This document shows positions 7,143-14,161 of a stretch of 64,000 nt of DNA, in pieces (position 1 is the first letter of the stretch; the number at the start of each line of letters is the position of its first letter). Made by a program: the position numbers and the translations under genes. The notes beneath the pieces were generated by a model. The model saw only the letters and a program-made list of their open reading frames with translations. It had not been told where the DNA came from and did no database searches. This DNA is from an uncultured Alistipes sp. GTDB lineage: Bacteria > Bacteroidota > Bacteroidia > Bacteroidales > Rikenellaceae. The stretch lies in the NCBI GenBank assembly GCA_947623965.1, contig CANQIF010000002.1, positions 124,001-188,000 on the forward strand, read 5' to 3'.

Positions 7143-7231
7143 GAGCCTCCGACGGGAGGCTTTCCCTCGTTTCGTCCATTCAGTTGTTTATTGCGACCGG
7201 ATCCGTGCATCGTGTACGGCTCCGGTTTCTG
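7143..7231 (+). terminator. Double hairpin end of accessory unit C with inverted leader box
   Basis: A first hairpin AGCCTCC-GAC-GGGAGGC (7144-7160) is followed by CAGTTGTTTATTGC (7181-7194) and a second hairpin GACCGGATCCGT / ACGGCTCCGGTT (7195-7226) ending TTTCTGTT. The 14-mer is the exact reverse complement of GCAATAAACAACTG, the box found just after the array promoters. Confidence 0.65.
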
Positions 7232-7342
7232 TTCAAGGGCGGGACATTGTTTCTGCAACGGTTCTTCGGCAGAATGTATATTTACCATATGGAATAAACT
7301 TGATAAATATTTGATATTCTTTTAATTAAGCTGCCGATAAAC

Positions 7343-7373
7343 TTGCACGTCCTGAATAATGATGTTATGTTTG
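7343..7373 (+). promoter_or_regulatory. Accessory-array promoter copy 4 (TTG-N20-TATGTTTG)
   Basis: TTG at 7343-7345, 20 bp, TATGTTTG at 7366-7373 (exact TAnnTTTG). The spacer (CACGTCCTGAATAATGATGT) differs from the other copies at a few positions only. GTGCAATAAACAATTG follows. Confidence 0.85.
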
Positions 7374-7418
7374 CTGTGCAATAAACAATTGTATTGTAGT
7401 CTATTAAACGACTCGATT

Positions 7419-7637
7419 ATGAATGCTGCGAATCGAAAAAGAACGAAAATCGACGCCGAACTCGACCGGTTGGAGGTCGAATTCGAAAAGAATCGCAAAG
7501 AGATGCAACGCCTTGCCGACGAGAACAGACGTGCAGGCAACCGCTACGGCGAATTATCGAATGCGAATCACGGCATCAACAACCGAATCCTCACATTGCT
7601 CGCTGAGCGTTGGGAATCGGAAGAGACGACCGATTGA
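7419..7637 (+). CDS. Small phage accessory protein D, coiled-coil
   Basis: A 72-residue, highly charged protein, M-N-A-A-N-R-K-R then a long amphipathic helix of Glu/Arg/Lys/Leu heptads (I-D-A-E-L-D-R-L-E-V-E-F-E), consistent with a short coiled coil, ending in an acidic tail. I chose the ATG at 7419; an in-frame ATG at 7359 falls inside the promoter. No family recognised; a small adaptor or inhibitor is possible. A hairpin (7652-7684) separates it from gene E, with which it probably shares promoter copy 4. Confidence 0.6.
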   Translation: MNAANRKRTKIDAELDRLEVEFEKNRKEMQRLADENRRAGNRYGELSNANHGINNRILTLLAERWESEETTD

Positions 7638-7651
7638 CGAAACGAGAGACG

Positions 7652-7684
7652 CCCCCGCCGAGAAATCTTCCTCGGCGGGGTAAA
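7652..7684 (+). terminator. Hairpin between accessory genes D and E
   Basis: CCCCGCCGAG / CTCGGCGGGG with an 8-base loop, followed by TAAAACCC. The stem is strong but the T-run is missing on the + strand, so it may reduce rather than stop transcription into gene E. Confidence 0.55.
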
Positions 7685-7711
7685 ACCCGAAACCGGAAAA
7701 CACATAAAGTG

Positions 7712-7888
7712 ATGAAAACGATAAATGCAAATGCAACGGTAGGCGACAAGATTCGCATTATCTATCTTCGCGACGAGGATAGCCGTTACGACGGCAAGGA
7801 GGGTACGATCGAGTTCATAGACTCGCTCGGAAACTGCACGGCACATGGGGCGGGTTGGCAGTCATTCCCGAAGTCGATCGGTTCGTAA
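7712..7888 (+). CDS. Small phage accessory protein E (DUF4314-like)
   Basis: A 58-residue protein with a compact beta layout: V-G-D-K-I-R-I-I-Y-L at residues 10-19, D-G-K-E-G-T-I-E-F-I-D at 28-38, then G-N-C-T-A-H-G-A-G-W. The pattern 'GD.IRI.......Y.G.EGTV..I' with an SH3-like fold is that of DUF4314 and related small proteins often found in phages and mobile elements. Function unknown. It has no promoter copy of its own and lies after the D hairpin, so it is probably the second gene of unit D. Confidence 0.6.
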   Translation: MKTINANATVGDKIRIIYLRDEDSRYDGKEGTIEFIDSLGNCTAHGAGWQSFPKSIGS

Positions 7889-7995
7889 TTATCGAGAAAA
7901 CGGAATAATCGCCGGCAACGATAATGCTCGGTTTCGCCATCTTTTTATAGCATATAATCTATTGAAAATGAATACGATAATAGCCACCGAACAAC

Positions 7996-8026
7996 TTGCG
8001 TGCCCCGAATAACGATGTTATGTTTG
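7996..8026 (+). promoter_or_regulatory. Accessory-array promoter copy 5 (TTG-N20-TATGTTTG)
   Basis: TTG at 7996-7998, 20 bp, TATGTTTG at 8019-8026 (exact TAnnTTTG). Upstream TGAAAATGAATACGATAAT (7965-7983) and downstream ACGATAAACAACTAA boxes match the family. Confidence 0.85.
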
Positions 8027-8058
8027 CAGTACGATAAACAACTAAAAAATAGTGAATT

Positions 8059-8345
8059 ATGAGAACGGACATCGAACGGTTTTTAGAGAGATTCCCGAAG
8101 AATGCCACGAACTGGGCGCAGGCGACGGGCGAGGTGCGCGATATGGCTCGCAAGGCTCGCGAATTGTTGGAAGAGTACGAAGGCGTAATTGTCGAACCGG
8201 TAAATTTCCGGGCTATCGAGCCCCGGCCGAGTGGAATACCGAAGGTCGCGAGTTCATCCTGACGAACTTCGATCGCATGGCGGATAGGACCAAAGAGCGC
8301 TTCTACGACTACTTTCGCGAGTGGTTCGAAGGCGAAGAGGAATAG
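8059..8345 (+). pseudogene. Small phage accessory gene F, frameshifted
   Basis: The ATG frame gives M-R-T-D-I-E-R-F-L then helical R-K-A-R-E-L-L-E-E-Y and runs out of phase after N-F-R-A-I-E-P, reaching TGA at 8260-8262. From about 8221 the preceding frame reads A-E-W-N-T-E-G-R-E-F-I-L-T-N-F-D-R-M-A and then W-F-E-G-E-E-E, ending at TAG 8343-8345. One base missing in CCCCGGCC (8221-8228) explains it; a G-run contraction is likely. The restored protein is about 95 residues, mostly helical and acidic. It has promoter copy 5, 33 bp upstream, and is closed by two hairpins. Confidence 0.58.
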
Positions 8346-8353
8346 ACCGACGC

Positions 8354-8390
8354 ACGGATGCTCCCCGCAGCTTGAACGGGGAGCATCCGT
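8354..8390 (+). terminator. Perfect hairpin after accessory gene F
   Basis: ACGGATGCTCCCCG / CGGGGAGCATCCGT, 14-bp perfect stem with a 9-base loop, followed by CTTAACC. It starts 8 bp after the restored stop codon of gene F. Confidence 0.7.
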
Positions 8391-8449
8391 CTTAACCCCG
8401 GAGCAGGGTTTCACGCGTCTCTTTCGATAGGAAATCTATCGTGCTCCAT

Positions 8450-8504
8450 CAGTTGTTTATTGCAGCCGGAGCCGCATCATGTGCGGCTCCGGTATTTTAT
8501 TTTG
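8450..8504 (+). terminator. Terminator with inverted leader box closing the accessory array
   Basis: CAGTTGTTTATTGC (8450-8463), then AGCCGGAGCCGC / GCGGCTCCGGT (8464-8493) and ATTTTATTTTG. Same layout as at 7181-7231: the reverse complement of the promoter-proximal GCAATAAACAACTG box directly before a GC-rich hairpin. Confidence 0.75.
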
Positions 8505-8545
8505 TATGTAAATAATGATTAAATTTGTAACAAAAACAGAATACG

Positions 8546-9586
8546 ATGAAAGCCTATACCTATATCGAACACGGGCGGTTCGAGCTATTCGACAAGCCGA
8601 CCCCCGCCTTGCAGGATCCTCGCGACGCCATTGTGCGCGTGACGCTCGCGAGCATCTGCACCAGCGACCTGCATATCAAACACGGCAGCGTTCCCCGCGC
8701 CGTCGAGGGCATCACCGTCGGCCACGAGATGGTCGGCATCGTCGAGGCGGTCGGGTCGGAGGTGCGCCATGTCGCGGTCGGCGACCGCGTGACGGTCAAT
8801 GTCGAGACCTTTTGCGCCGAATGCTTCTTCTGCAAGCGTGGCTACGTGAACAACTGCACCGATCCCGACGGAGGTTGGACGCTGGGCTGCCGCATCGACG
8901 GTGGGCAGGCGGAGTATGTTCGCGTGCCGCATGCCGATCAGGGGTTGAACTGCATTCCCGATACGGTGAGCGACGAGCAGGCATTGTTCGTCGGCGATAT
9001 TCTGGCCACGGGCTATTGGGCGGCGAAGATTTCGGAGATCGCGCCCGATGACACGGTGCTTATCATAGGTGCCGGACCGACGGGTATCTGCACGCTGCTT
9101 TGCGCAAGGTTGAAACACCCGAAGCGAATCATAGTCTGCGAACAGTCGCCCGAACGGCGGCGGTTCGTGCGGGAACACTATCCCGAGGTGCTGACAGTTG
9201 CCCCGGATGCGTGTCGCGAGGCAGTCCTTGCGAACAGCGACCGCGGCGGCGCCGACGTCGTGTTAGAGGTGGCCGGAGCCGAGGATACGTTCCGCTTGGC
9301 GTGGGAGTGCGCCCGCCCCAACGCGACGGTTGTCATTGTTGCGCTCTACGACCGGCCGCAGGTGCTGCCGCTGCCCGATATGTACGGCAAGAACCTGACG
9401 TTCAAGACGGGCGGTGTGGACGGCTGCGATTGTGCCGAGATTCTGCGGCTGATCGAGGCGGGCGAGATCGATACCACGCCGCTCATCACGCACCGCTATC
9501 CTTTGAGCCGCATCGCCGAGGCATACGACCTCTTCGAAAACCGCCGCGACGGAGCGATCAAGGTAGCTATCGATTGTACCGAATAG
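8546..9586 (+). CDS. Zinc-dependent alcohol dehydrogenase (MDR family), prophage cargo
   Basis: A 346-residue medium-chain dehydrogenase. Seen: the catalytic zinc motif C-T-S-D-L-H (residue 38 region) and G-H-E-M-V-G (about 61-66), a structural zinc stretch with F-C-A-E-C-F-F-C...C in the 90s, and the NAD(P) fold G-A-G-P-T-G-I (around 175-181). The family oxidises secondary alcohols, threonine or sugar alcohols; the substrate here is not readable from sequence. It is an intact metabolic gene between the accessory array and the convergent tail-fibre genes, so it looks like lysogenic-conversion cargo. A weak TAAATTTG at 8520-8527 may be its own promoter. The stop lies 26 bp from the stop of the opposing fibre gene. 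Confidence 0.87.
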   Translation: MKAYTYIEHGRFELFDKPTPALQDPRDAIVRVTLASICTSDLHIKHGSVPRAVEGITVGHEMVGIVEAVGSEVRHVAVGDRVTVNVETFCAECFFCKRGYVNNCTDPDGGWTLGCRIDGGQAEYVRVPHADQGLNCIPDTVSDEQALFVGDILATGYWAAKISEIAPDDTVLIIGAGPTGICTLLCARLKHPKRIIVCEQSPERRRFVREHYPEVLTVAPDACREAVLANSDRGGADVVLEVAGAEDTFRLAWECARPNATVVIVALYDRPQVLPLPDMYGKNLTFKTGGVDGCDCAEILRLIEAGEIDTTPLITHRYPLSRIAEAYDLFENRRDGAIKVAIDCTE

Positions 9587-9612
9587 AGGTATGTATCAGT
9601 AAAGATAATATT

Positions 9613-10248
9613 TCACGTCAACGTCCACCCCTTGTCTGTCGCGATCGCTTTTTGGGTAACATTCAGTTTCGCGAGATTCTTCGCTCCGATATTGCAGGTC
9701 TTGCCATTACCTGTGTCGGATAGCGCATTCAACAGGAATACCAAACTTTCGACCGTCAGTTTCGGACAGCCGTTCATAGCAATATCAGCGACGATCGTTC
9801 CGGTGAATGCCACCTCTTCCAATGCGACACACGACACAAACGTCGTGTCGATCTTCGATGTTACCTTGCTGAAGTCGAGTTTTCCGCCTATTCTGCTCTC
9901 CTGCAAATTCGTACAACCATAGAAAGCATACATCATATTCGCGACGTTAGAGGTATCGAGTGCCGGTACGCGCTCCAGCGCCGTGCAGCCGTAGCACATC
10001 TGATACATCGAATCGAACGACGCCGTATCGAAGGTCGGGAATACAACCATCGTTGTATTGCCCCGAAAAAGCTGGTAGCCGTTGCGGATCTGATTCATAC
10101 CGCTGGTGTTATCCACCAATGCTGCCTTTTCGATGAGCGCTGCCAATGTCTCTTCGTCGGTTATCGCAACGCCTTTGGTGCGGAGCGTTTCGGCAAGATG
10201 CTGTCGCAGTGCATCGAGCCGCAAAACGAGTGAAGTAAAGTCTGCCAT
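9613..10248 (-). CDS. Phage tail-tip protein with BspA-type (DUF285-like) repeats
   Basis: A 211-residue protein at the end of the tail-fibre operon. The N-terminal 35 residues are helical (L-V-L-R-L-D-A-L-R-Q-H-L-A-E-T-L). Residues about 55-190 hold repeated 'F..CTALE.(V/I)....T' units, such as M-Y-Q-M-C-Y-G-C-T-A-L-E and M-Y-A-F-Y-G-C-T-N-L, which resemble BspA/DUF285 leucine-rich surface repeats. In phages these sit at fibre tips. Last gene before the convergent alcohol dehydrogenase. Host-receptor contact is inferred. Confidence 0.6.
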   Translation of the reverse strand: MADFTSLVLRLDALRQHLAETLRTKGVAITDEETLAALIEKAALVDNTSGMNQIRNGYQLFRGNTTMVVFPTFDTASFDSMYQMCYGCTALERVPALDTSNVANMMYAFYGCTNLQESRIGGKLDFSKVTSKIDTTFVSCVALEEVAFTGTIVADIAMNGCPKLTVESLVFLLNALSDTGNGKTCNIGAKNLAKLNVTQKAIATDKGWTLT

Positions 10249-10251
10249 ACG

Positions 10252-10485
10252 CTATCCGATAATTCGTTTTAGAGCCTCTTCGATGCCGGTCAGTCCGAGC
10301 GAAGCGGTCATCGCATCGACCAGCGTCGCATAAGTCACAGCAACACCCGTACCGTTGCGGTCGATTTCGATAAGGTCGGTAGCGGCCAACGTCGTCACCT
10401 TCGGAAGCTGAGAGAGCGTGATCGTATCGGTGTCCGATCCTGTTGCAGGTCGTCCTATAATCGACCCTGGTTGTTCTATTGCCAT
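10252..10485 (-). CDS. Small fibre-associated protein (unknown)
   Basis: A 77-residue protein, M-A-I-E-Q-P-G-S-I-I-G-R-P, with a central T-I-T-L-S-Q-L-P-K-V-T-T-L segment and an amphipathic C-terminus. Short proteins with 'LSQLP...TL.ATD.I.I' patterns occur as head-fibre or fibre-joint modules in phages of Bacteroidales, but I cannot name the family. It lies between the fibre gene (4 bp) and the DUF285-like gene (3 bp) in one operon. Confidence 0.6.
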   Translation of the reverse strand: MAIEQPGSIIGRPATGSDTDTITLSQLPKVTTLAATDLIEIDRNGTGVAVTYATLVDAMTASLGLTGIEEALKRIIG

Positions 10486-10489
10486 AATT

Positions 10490-12789
10490 CTATTCTTCGT
10501 AAATCTTGAATTCGGACATCATCTGATAAGTTACGTGCCACATGCATTTGGCGGAGGAATAGGGCGACGGCACAGCCAATAGTTGAAGTAGTCCTCCGTA
10601 GGTCTCGATACGGGGAACCGGCAGATAGCCCATTCCGTAGGCATCTTTCTTCAGTGTCGAGACAATGCCCGACTGCGTGTCGTCCGCCGCAAGTACCAGA
10701 TTGGGCGATGACCGGGTGCGGATCGGACAATCGTAAAGGTTCACCACGCTGCCGATATACTCGGCCGATACGGGCAGATTCAGCCAAACGATGTAACTAC
10801 CGAAATCCGCGCCGTTGGCGATCAGGTTGAAGTTGCGGTTCAATGTATATTTGCGGGTCGAGGCGTTGTAGTCCGTACCTTCGTCCGTGAAGTATTTGAA
10901 CTGCACTTTCGAATATCCGCTGAAGATACCACTCGCCATTTCGACGTGTCCGTCTTCGTAGATGCGTGTGGCAGCCGTCGCGGCGTTCTGTTGAAGTTGC
11001 GGTTCAATGTATATTTGCGGGTCGAGGCGTTGTAGTCCGTACCTTCGTCCGTGAAGTATTTGAACTGCACTTTCGAATATCCGCTGAAGATACCACTCGC
11101 CATTTCGACGTGTCCGTCTTCGTAGATGCGTGTGGCAGCCGTCGCGGCGTTCTCGATACCATCCGCGCCGGCGAAAAACATCAACTTGCCGTGCTTCGAT
11201 GCCGGAGCGTCTTTCAATGCACAGCCCGCCATACCCGCCACGACCTTCTTGTCCGTATCTTCCTTTACGCCGACGAATCCCGATAGTACAACGCCGCTTC
11301 CGGCATCGATCTCCGTCGAGATATCCTGAAAGTTCTCGCGCAGATACTCCAAATCGCTGTTGTCGCTTTTCGCCGCTTCGTCCAAGAGCGCCCCGATCGT
11401 TCGGCGAGCCGTATAGTAAGCCTCTATATCGGCGAAATCATCCTCGATCGGAATGAACTCCGGTTCCGGCTGCGTGTATTTCCCGATGGCGACGACGGCC
11501 AGCTGATAGGCATCTTCGTAGGGTGTCCACTCATCGGCAAGCAACCGGACGGCGCGTCGCTTGCCGTGTACCATAAGTACCTTCCCGTTTACGCTGCGAT
11601 AACGAAACACAGATAGTAGACGCAGCGCATTGGCACGGAGTTGTTGGTACTCGGTTCGAATATCCAGCAAGCGCTCTTTCAGGAACGATTTCTCGACGGG
11701 AGAAACGTATTTGTCGGAGTTGATACGACCGAGCGTCTCCAACGTCGAGGAGATCGTCTGCATCAACTCGTCGAAATCCGTTCCGGCATCGGGCTTCTCG
11801 GGGTCTATGCGACCGAAGCGCAGAATACCGTCGCGAAAACTGACGCCGTAACCGGTTGAGCGGTTGAAGAGCTGCATATCGCCCGTAACGGAGTCGAACC
11901 ACGAATCACCCGACTTGTCCGAGAGGAAGCCCGTGAGGTAGATGTTCTGGTAGGCCGAATAACCGGTCATATCCAGGCCGTGCGCCTTGAGGTTCGACAA
12001 GTCGCCGAACTGCGCCGCGATATTCTCCGTGCGGATCGTCCAGTCGTCCATACCCGTGAGAAACCGCAGGTAGGTGCGGGTTTCGTAGCGGGAGGTCCAA
12101 CGCTTTTTGTCGGTCGTATTGCCGAATGCCACGAACTGCATCGCCGCCTGCGGATGGTAGGGATAACCATCGCGCAATTCGTACCGCCATTCGGCGTAGG
12201 TATCGCGGTCGAGGCACTCGGTAAGAGGGAAGTAGCAAGTCGTGAATCCGGCATAGGTGCGGTTGCCGAACGAGTCGTCTGAATCGAAGGTATTGCCGCT
12301 CGAAGCATCCATTGCCGAGTTCAGGAAGATGCCCATACAGAGATCGTTCTTGCGCAAGGTGCTTATTTCGCCATCTTCCAGTTTGACGATCAGCGTCCGG
12401 TTCTCCGGCGAGACGACTTCGACGATGCCGCCGCCCGGAGCGGACCATTTGTCGCCGACGACCGTTTCGATGCGGTTATAATGATATTCGGGAACCTCCA
12501 AGAACTCCTCCAAATGAAGCCGCCGCAGGTACGTATCGCCCATAACCGACAAGTCGCCCGAAATCGTACCTCCTTTCTTGTCCAATTTCTTGTCGAGTTC
12601 GCCGGACAGCCCCGTGATGTCGGCAACTGCGTGCGTATGCTTCTTCGGAGCCATCACGCCTTTGATCTCCTTACCGGAAACCTTCATCGATGCAGCTGCC
12701 ACCGGGACGTCGACGATGAATTCGAACTTGTCGAACTCCGCCAACTGTCCCGAAGCGCTCGCGAGGTCTTTGATCCGTACTTCGTCCAT
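10490..12789 (-). pseudogene. Tail fibre / receptor-binding protein broken by a 164-bp tandem duplication
   Basis: A long fibre-like protein. Seen: an N-terminal attachment-type region, H-T-H-A-V-A-D-I-T-G-L, a collagen-free shaft typical of trimeric tail fibres, L-D-K-K-L-D-K-K-G-G-T-I-S-G repeats, then a large globular part. The frame reads from 12789 (or from 12882 if an upstream ATG is used) down to about 10990 and then enters the second copy of a duplicated 164-bp block, after which it is out of phase and stops at 10840. The proper C-terminus (about 115 residues, ending F-K-I-Y-E-E) is in another frame ending at 10490. Removing one repeat copy restores a single frame of 711 residues from 12789 (2136 bp, divisible by 3). 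Confidence 0.75.
10826..11153. repeat. Exact 164-bp tandem duplication inside the fibre gene
   Basis: Copy 1 is 10826-10989 and copy 2 is 10990-11153. I compared them base by base and found no difference. 164 is not a multiple of 3, so the duplication shifts the fibre frame. Identity of the copies means a recent event, reversible by slippage or recombination, or an assembly artefact. Confidence 0.9.
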
Positions 12790-12858
12790 AACGACGTGAA
12801 AATAACGCTTCGCCGAACCTTTTTCGGGATACAAAGTCCCTAATTCCGAAGAATGCCT

Positions 12859-12866
12859 TATCTTTG
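12859..12866 (+). promoter_or_regulatory. Bacteroidetes -7 element TATCTTTG before candidate RNA B
   Basis: TATCTTTG is an exact TAnnTTTG match on the + strand, pointing away from the fibre gene. No TTG is present 20 bp upstream, so the -33 half is weak. Confidence 0.45.
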
Positions 12867-12872
12867 TAGTTG

Positions 12873-13104
12873 CATTCCGCATCTGTCGGGATGCGACATA
12901 TTATTCGACTTAACCTCGGAAAAAACTGGTAATTTTTTTAGCAAATGGTTAAGCACTCCGTATCCTCGCATCGAACGGCTCCCGCCGTAAGGTTCGGGAT
13001 ATGGTCATATCCCAGCTTTACGGCGTGGGCTATACGTGCTTATCATTTGCAGGTATACCAGTACCTTTCCGAGATAGGCGGCAGTAGGCCCACGTCCTTT
13101 TTTT
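12873..13104 (+). ncRNA. Candidate structured non-coding RNA B (prophage copy)
   Basis: No convincing ORF fills 12790-13140. The stretch starts just after a TATCTTTG box and ends in a T7 run at 13098-13104. It folds as CGCCGTAAG (12983-12991) pairing with CTTTACGGCG (13016-13025), enclosing a perfect GGGATATG-GT-CATATCCC hairpin (12996-13013); then CGTGGGC (13024-13030) can pair with GCCCACG (13088-13094) directly before the T-run. The order of blocks matches the intergenic region at 40581-40831. Whether it is transcribed is inference. Confidence 0.5.
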
Positions 13105-13140
13105 GCCCAGTGGACAGACGCGATCCTATCTGCTATTTCG

Positions 13141-13650
13141 ATGATTATGAAAGCGATGAATCGAATGCTGGATCGCCGTGTCGTGCGACCGTTGACCGCA
13201 CGGATATTGCGGTCGTTTTTGGCAGCGTTGGAACGCTCGTATCACCATATTTATGCGCTGTGGGAACACGCATCGGTCCTGTCATTTTCGATAAAAAATG
13301 CAACCGGCGAGTATTTGTCTTTGCGGGAGTTTTTCGGCAGGGGCGATGCGGTTGCGCTCGACGATCCGCTCGTCGTTATCTTCCACGAAGTGCATATCGA
13401 GACCGTAGAAGAATTGACCGCTGAATATATCGAACGTATTTACGAATCGGTCCTTTATCACCATTGCGAGATGGGATTGCGCCGCAATGCTCCGCTCCGT
13501 TTGATTCCGGAATCGATACGACGATACGGCTTGACCGAAGCGGATGCCGTCCTTGTCGGCGAACATCTCGAAGTTCTGAACGAGATGATCCGTCGGAAAC
13601 TCCAGCAGCGATACGACGAACTCAAAGCGCTGGATTGCATTCGGAGATAA
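13141..13650 (+). CDS. Phage protein of unknown function
   Basis: A 169-residue, mostly helical protein on the + strand between the fibre and tape-measure genes that face the other way. It starts M-I-M-K-A-M-N-R-M-L-D-R-R, so an internal Met at residue 4 or 6 may be the true start. The second half is charged and helical, ending R-K-L-Q-Q-R-Y-D-E-L-K-A-L-D. No family recognised. Its isolated + strand position and composition suggest an inserted accessory gene or a small regulator. Confidence 0.6.
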   Translation: MIMKAMNRMLDRRVVRPLTARILRSFLAALERSYHHIYALWEHASVLSFSIKNATGEYLSLREFFGRGDAVALDDPLVVIFHEVHIETVEELTAEYIERIYESVLYHHCEMGLRRNAPLRLIPESIRRYGLTEADAVLVGEHLEVLNEMIRRKLQQRYDELKALDCIRR

Positions 13651-13748
13651 TTACTGCCATTATGTCGTATACAAGTTACGAAGTATGTCTTAAATCTGCC
13701 AATATTATGACATTCTGGCAATTAAATGCAGGTGGTTTGGTTTTTGAG

Positions 13749-13756
13749 TATCTTTG
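13749..13756 (+). promoter_or_regulatory. Possible -7 element TATCTTTG for the AT-rich gene
   Basis: Exact TAnnTTTG match 54 bp before the start at 13810. There is no TTG 20 bp further up, so only the -7 half is convincing. Confidence 0.4.
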
Positions 13757-13792
13757 AATTGTAATTATTCATTAAATGAAGAATCTCATTAC

Positions 13793-13804
13793 AGAAAGGA
13801 GGTG
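13793..13804 (+). promoter_or_regulatory. Full Shine-Dalgarno site AGAAAGGAGGTG
   Basis: A near-complete complement of the 16S rRNA 3' end, with AGGAGG ending 7 bp before the ATG at 13810. Bacteroidetes genes rarely carry such a site, and no other gene in this window has one as good, so it fixes this start and hints at transfer from a Shine-Dalgarno-using host. Confidence 0.7.
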
Positions 13805-13809
13805 TTCAA

Positions 13810-14160
13810 ATGAAAGCAAGTGTTCAATATAATGATTATAGGGGTACAGCAGCAGCGGATGTTAGTGACTTTTTCAATTTAGAGGAGTATTTGGAAAAGA
13901 AAGGAGTTGATACAAACCGATATAAATGTGTTGGCGTTGAGTTCTATTCGGGGTATACTAACTATTTTTCCGTTCGTTTTTTGTGCGTAGATAGGGAAGG
14001 TGATAAAAATGTAACGTTAGGATTTGAGAAAGGAGTTTCAAAAGAAGAATTTTTCAATTTATTCAAGCGTTTCAATGTTGTAGTTACCTGGGCCAAAGGA
14101 GTAGATTATTCCGATCTTGAATTTGATGATAACACTATCATGATTGAGGATAGAAAATAA
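13810..14160 (+). CDS. AT-rich phage accessory gene (unknown)
   Basis: A 116-residue acidic protein, M-K-A-S-V-Q-Y-N-D-Y-R-G-T-A-A-A-D-V, with alternating beta and helical stretches (Y-K-C-V-G-V-E-F-Y-S-G-Y, then F-S-V-R-F-L-C-V-D). The gene is visibly AT-rich against GC-rich neighbours and has a textbook ribosome binding site, both signs of recent import. Its stop at 14158-14160 abuts the stop of the tape-measure gene on the other strand. No family recognised; a moron with a function in the lysogen is the simplest reading. Confidence 0.7.
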   Translation: MKASVQYNDYRGTAAADVSDFFNLEEYLEKKGVDTNRYKCVGVEFYSGYTNYFSVRFLCVDREGDKNVTLGFEKGVSKEEFFNLFKRFNVVVTWAKGVDYSDLEFDDNTIMIEDRK

Positions 14161-14161
14161 G

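Noticed and set aside
12945..13424. A 159-residue reading frame on the + strand
   Set aside because: Its first part runs through the candidate RNA B hairpins and the second overlaps gene 13141-13650 in another frame, with an Arg/Cys-rich composition typical of shadow frames.
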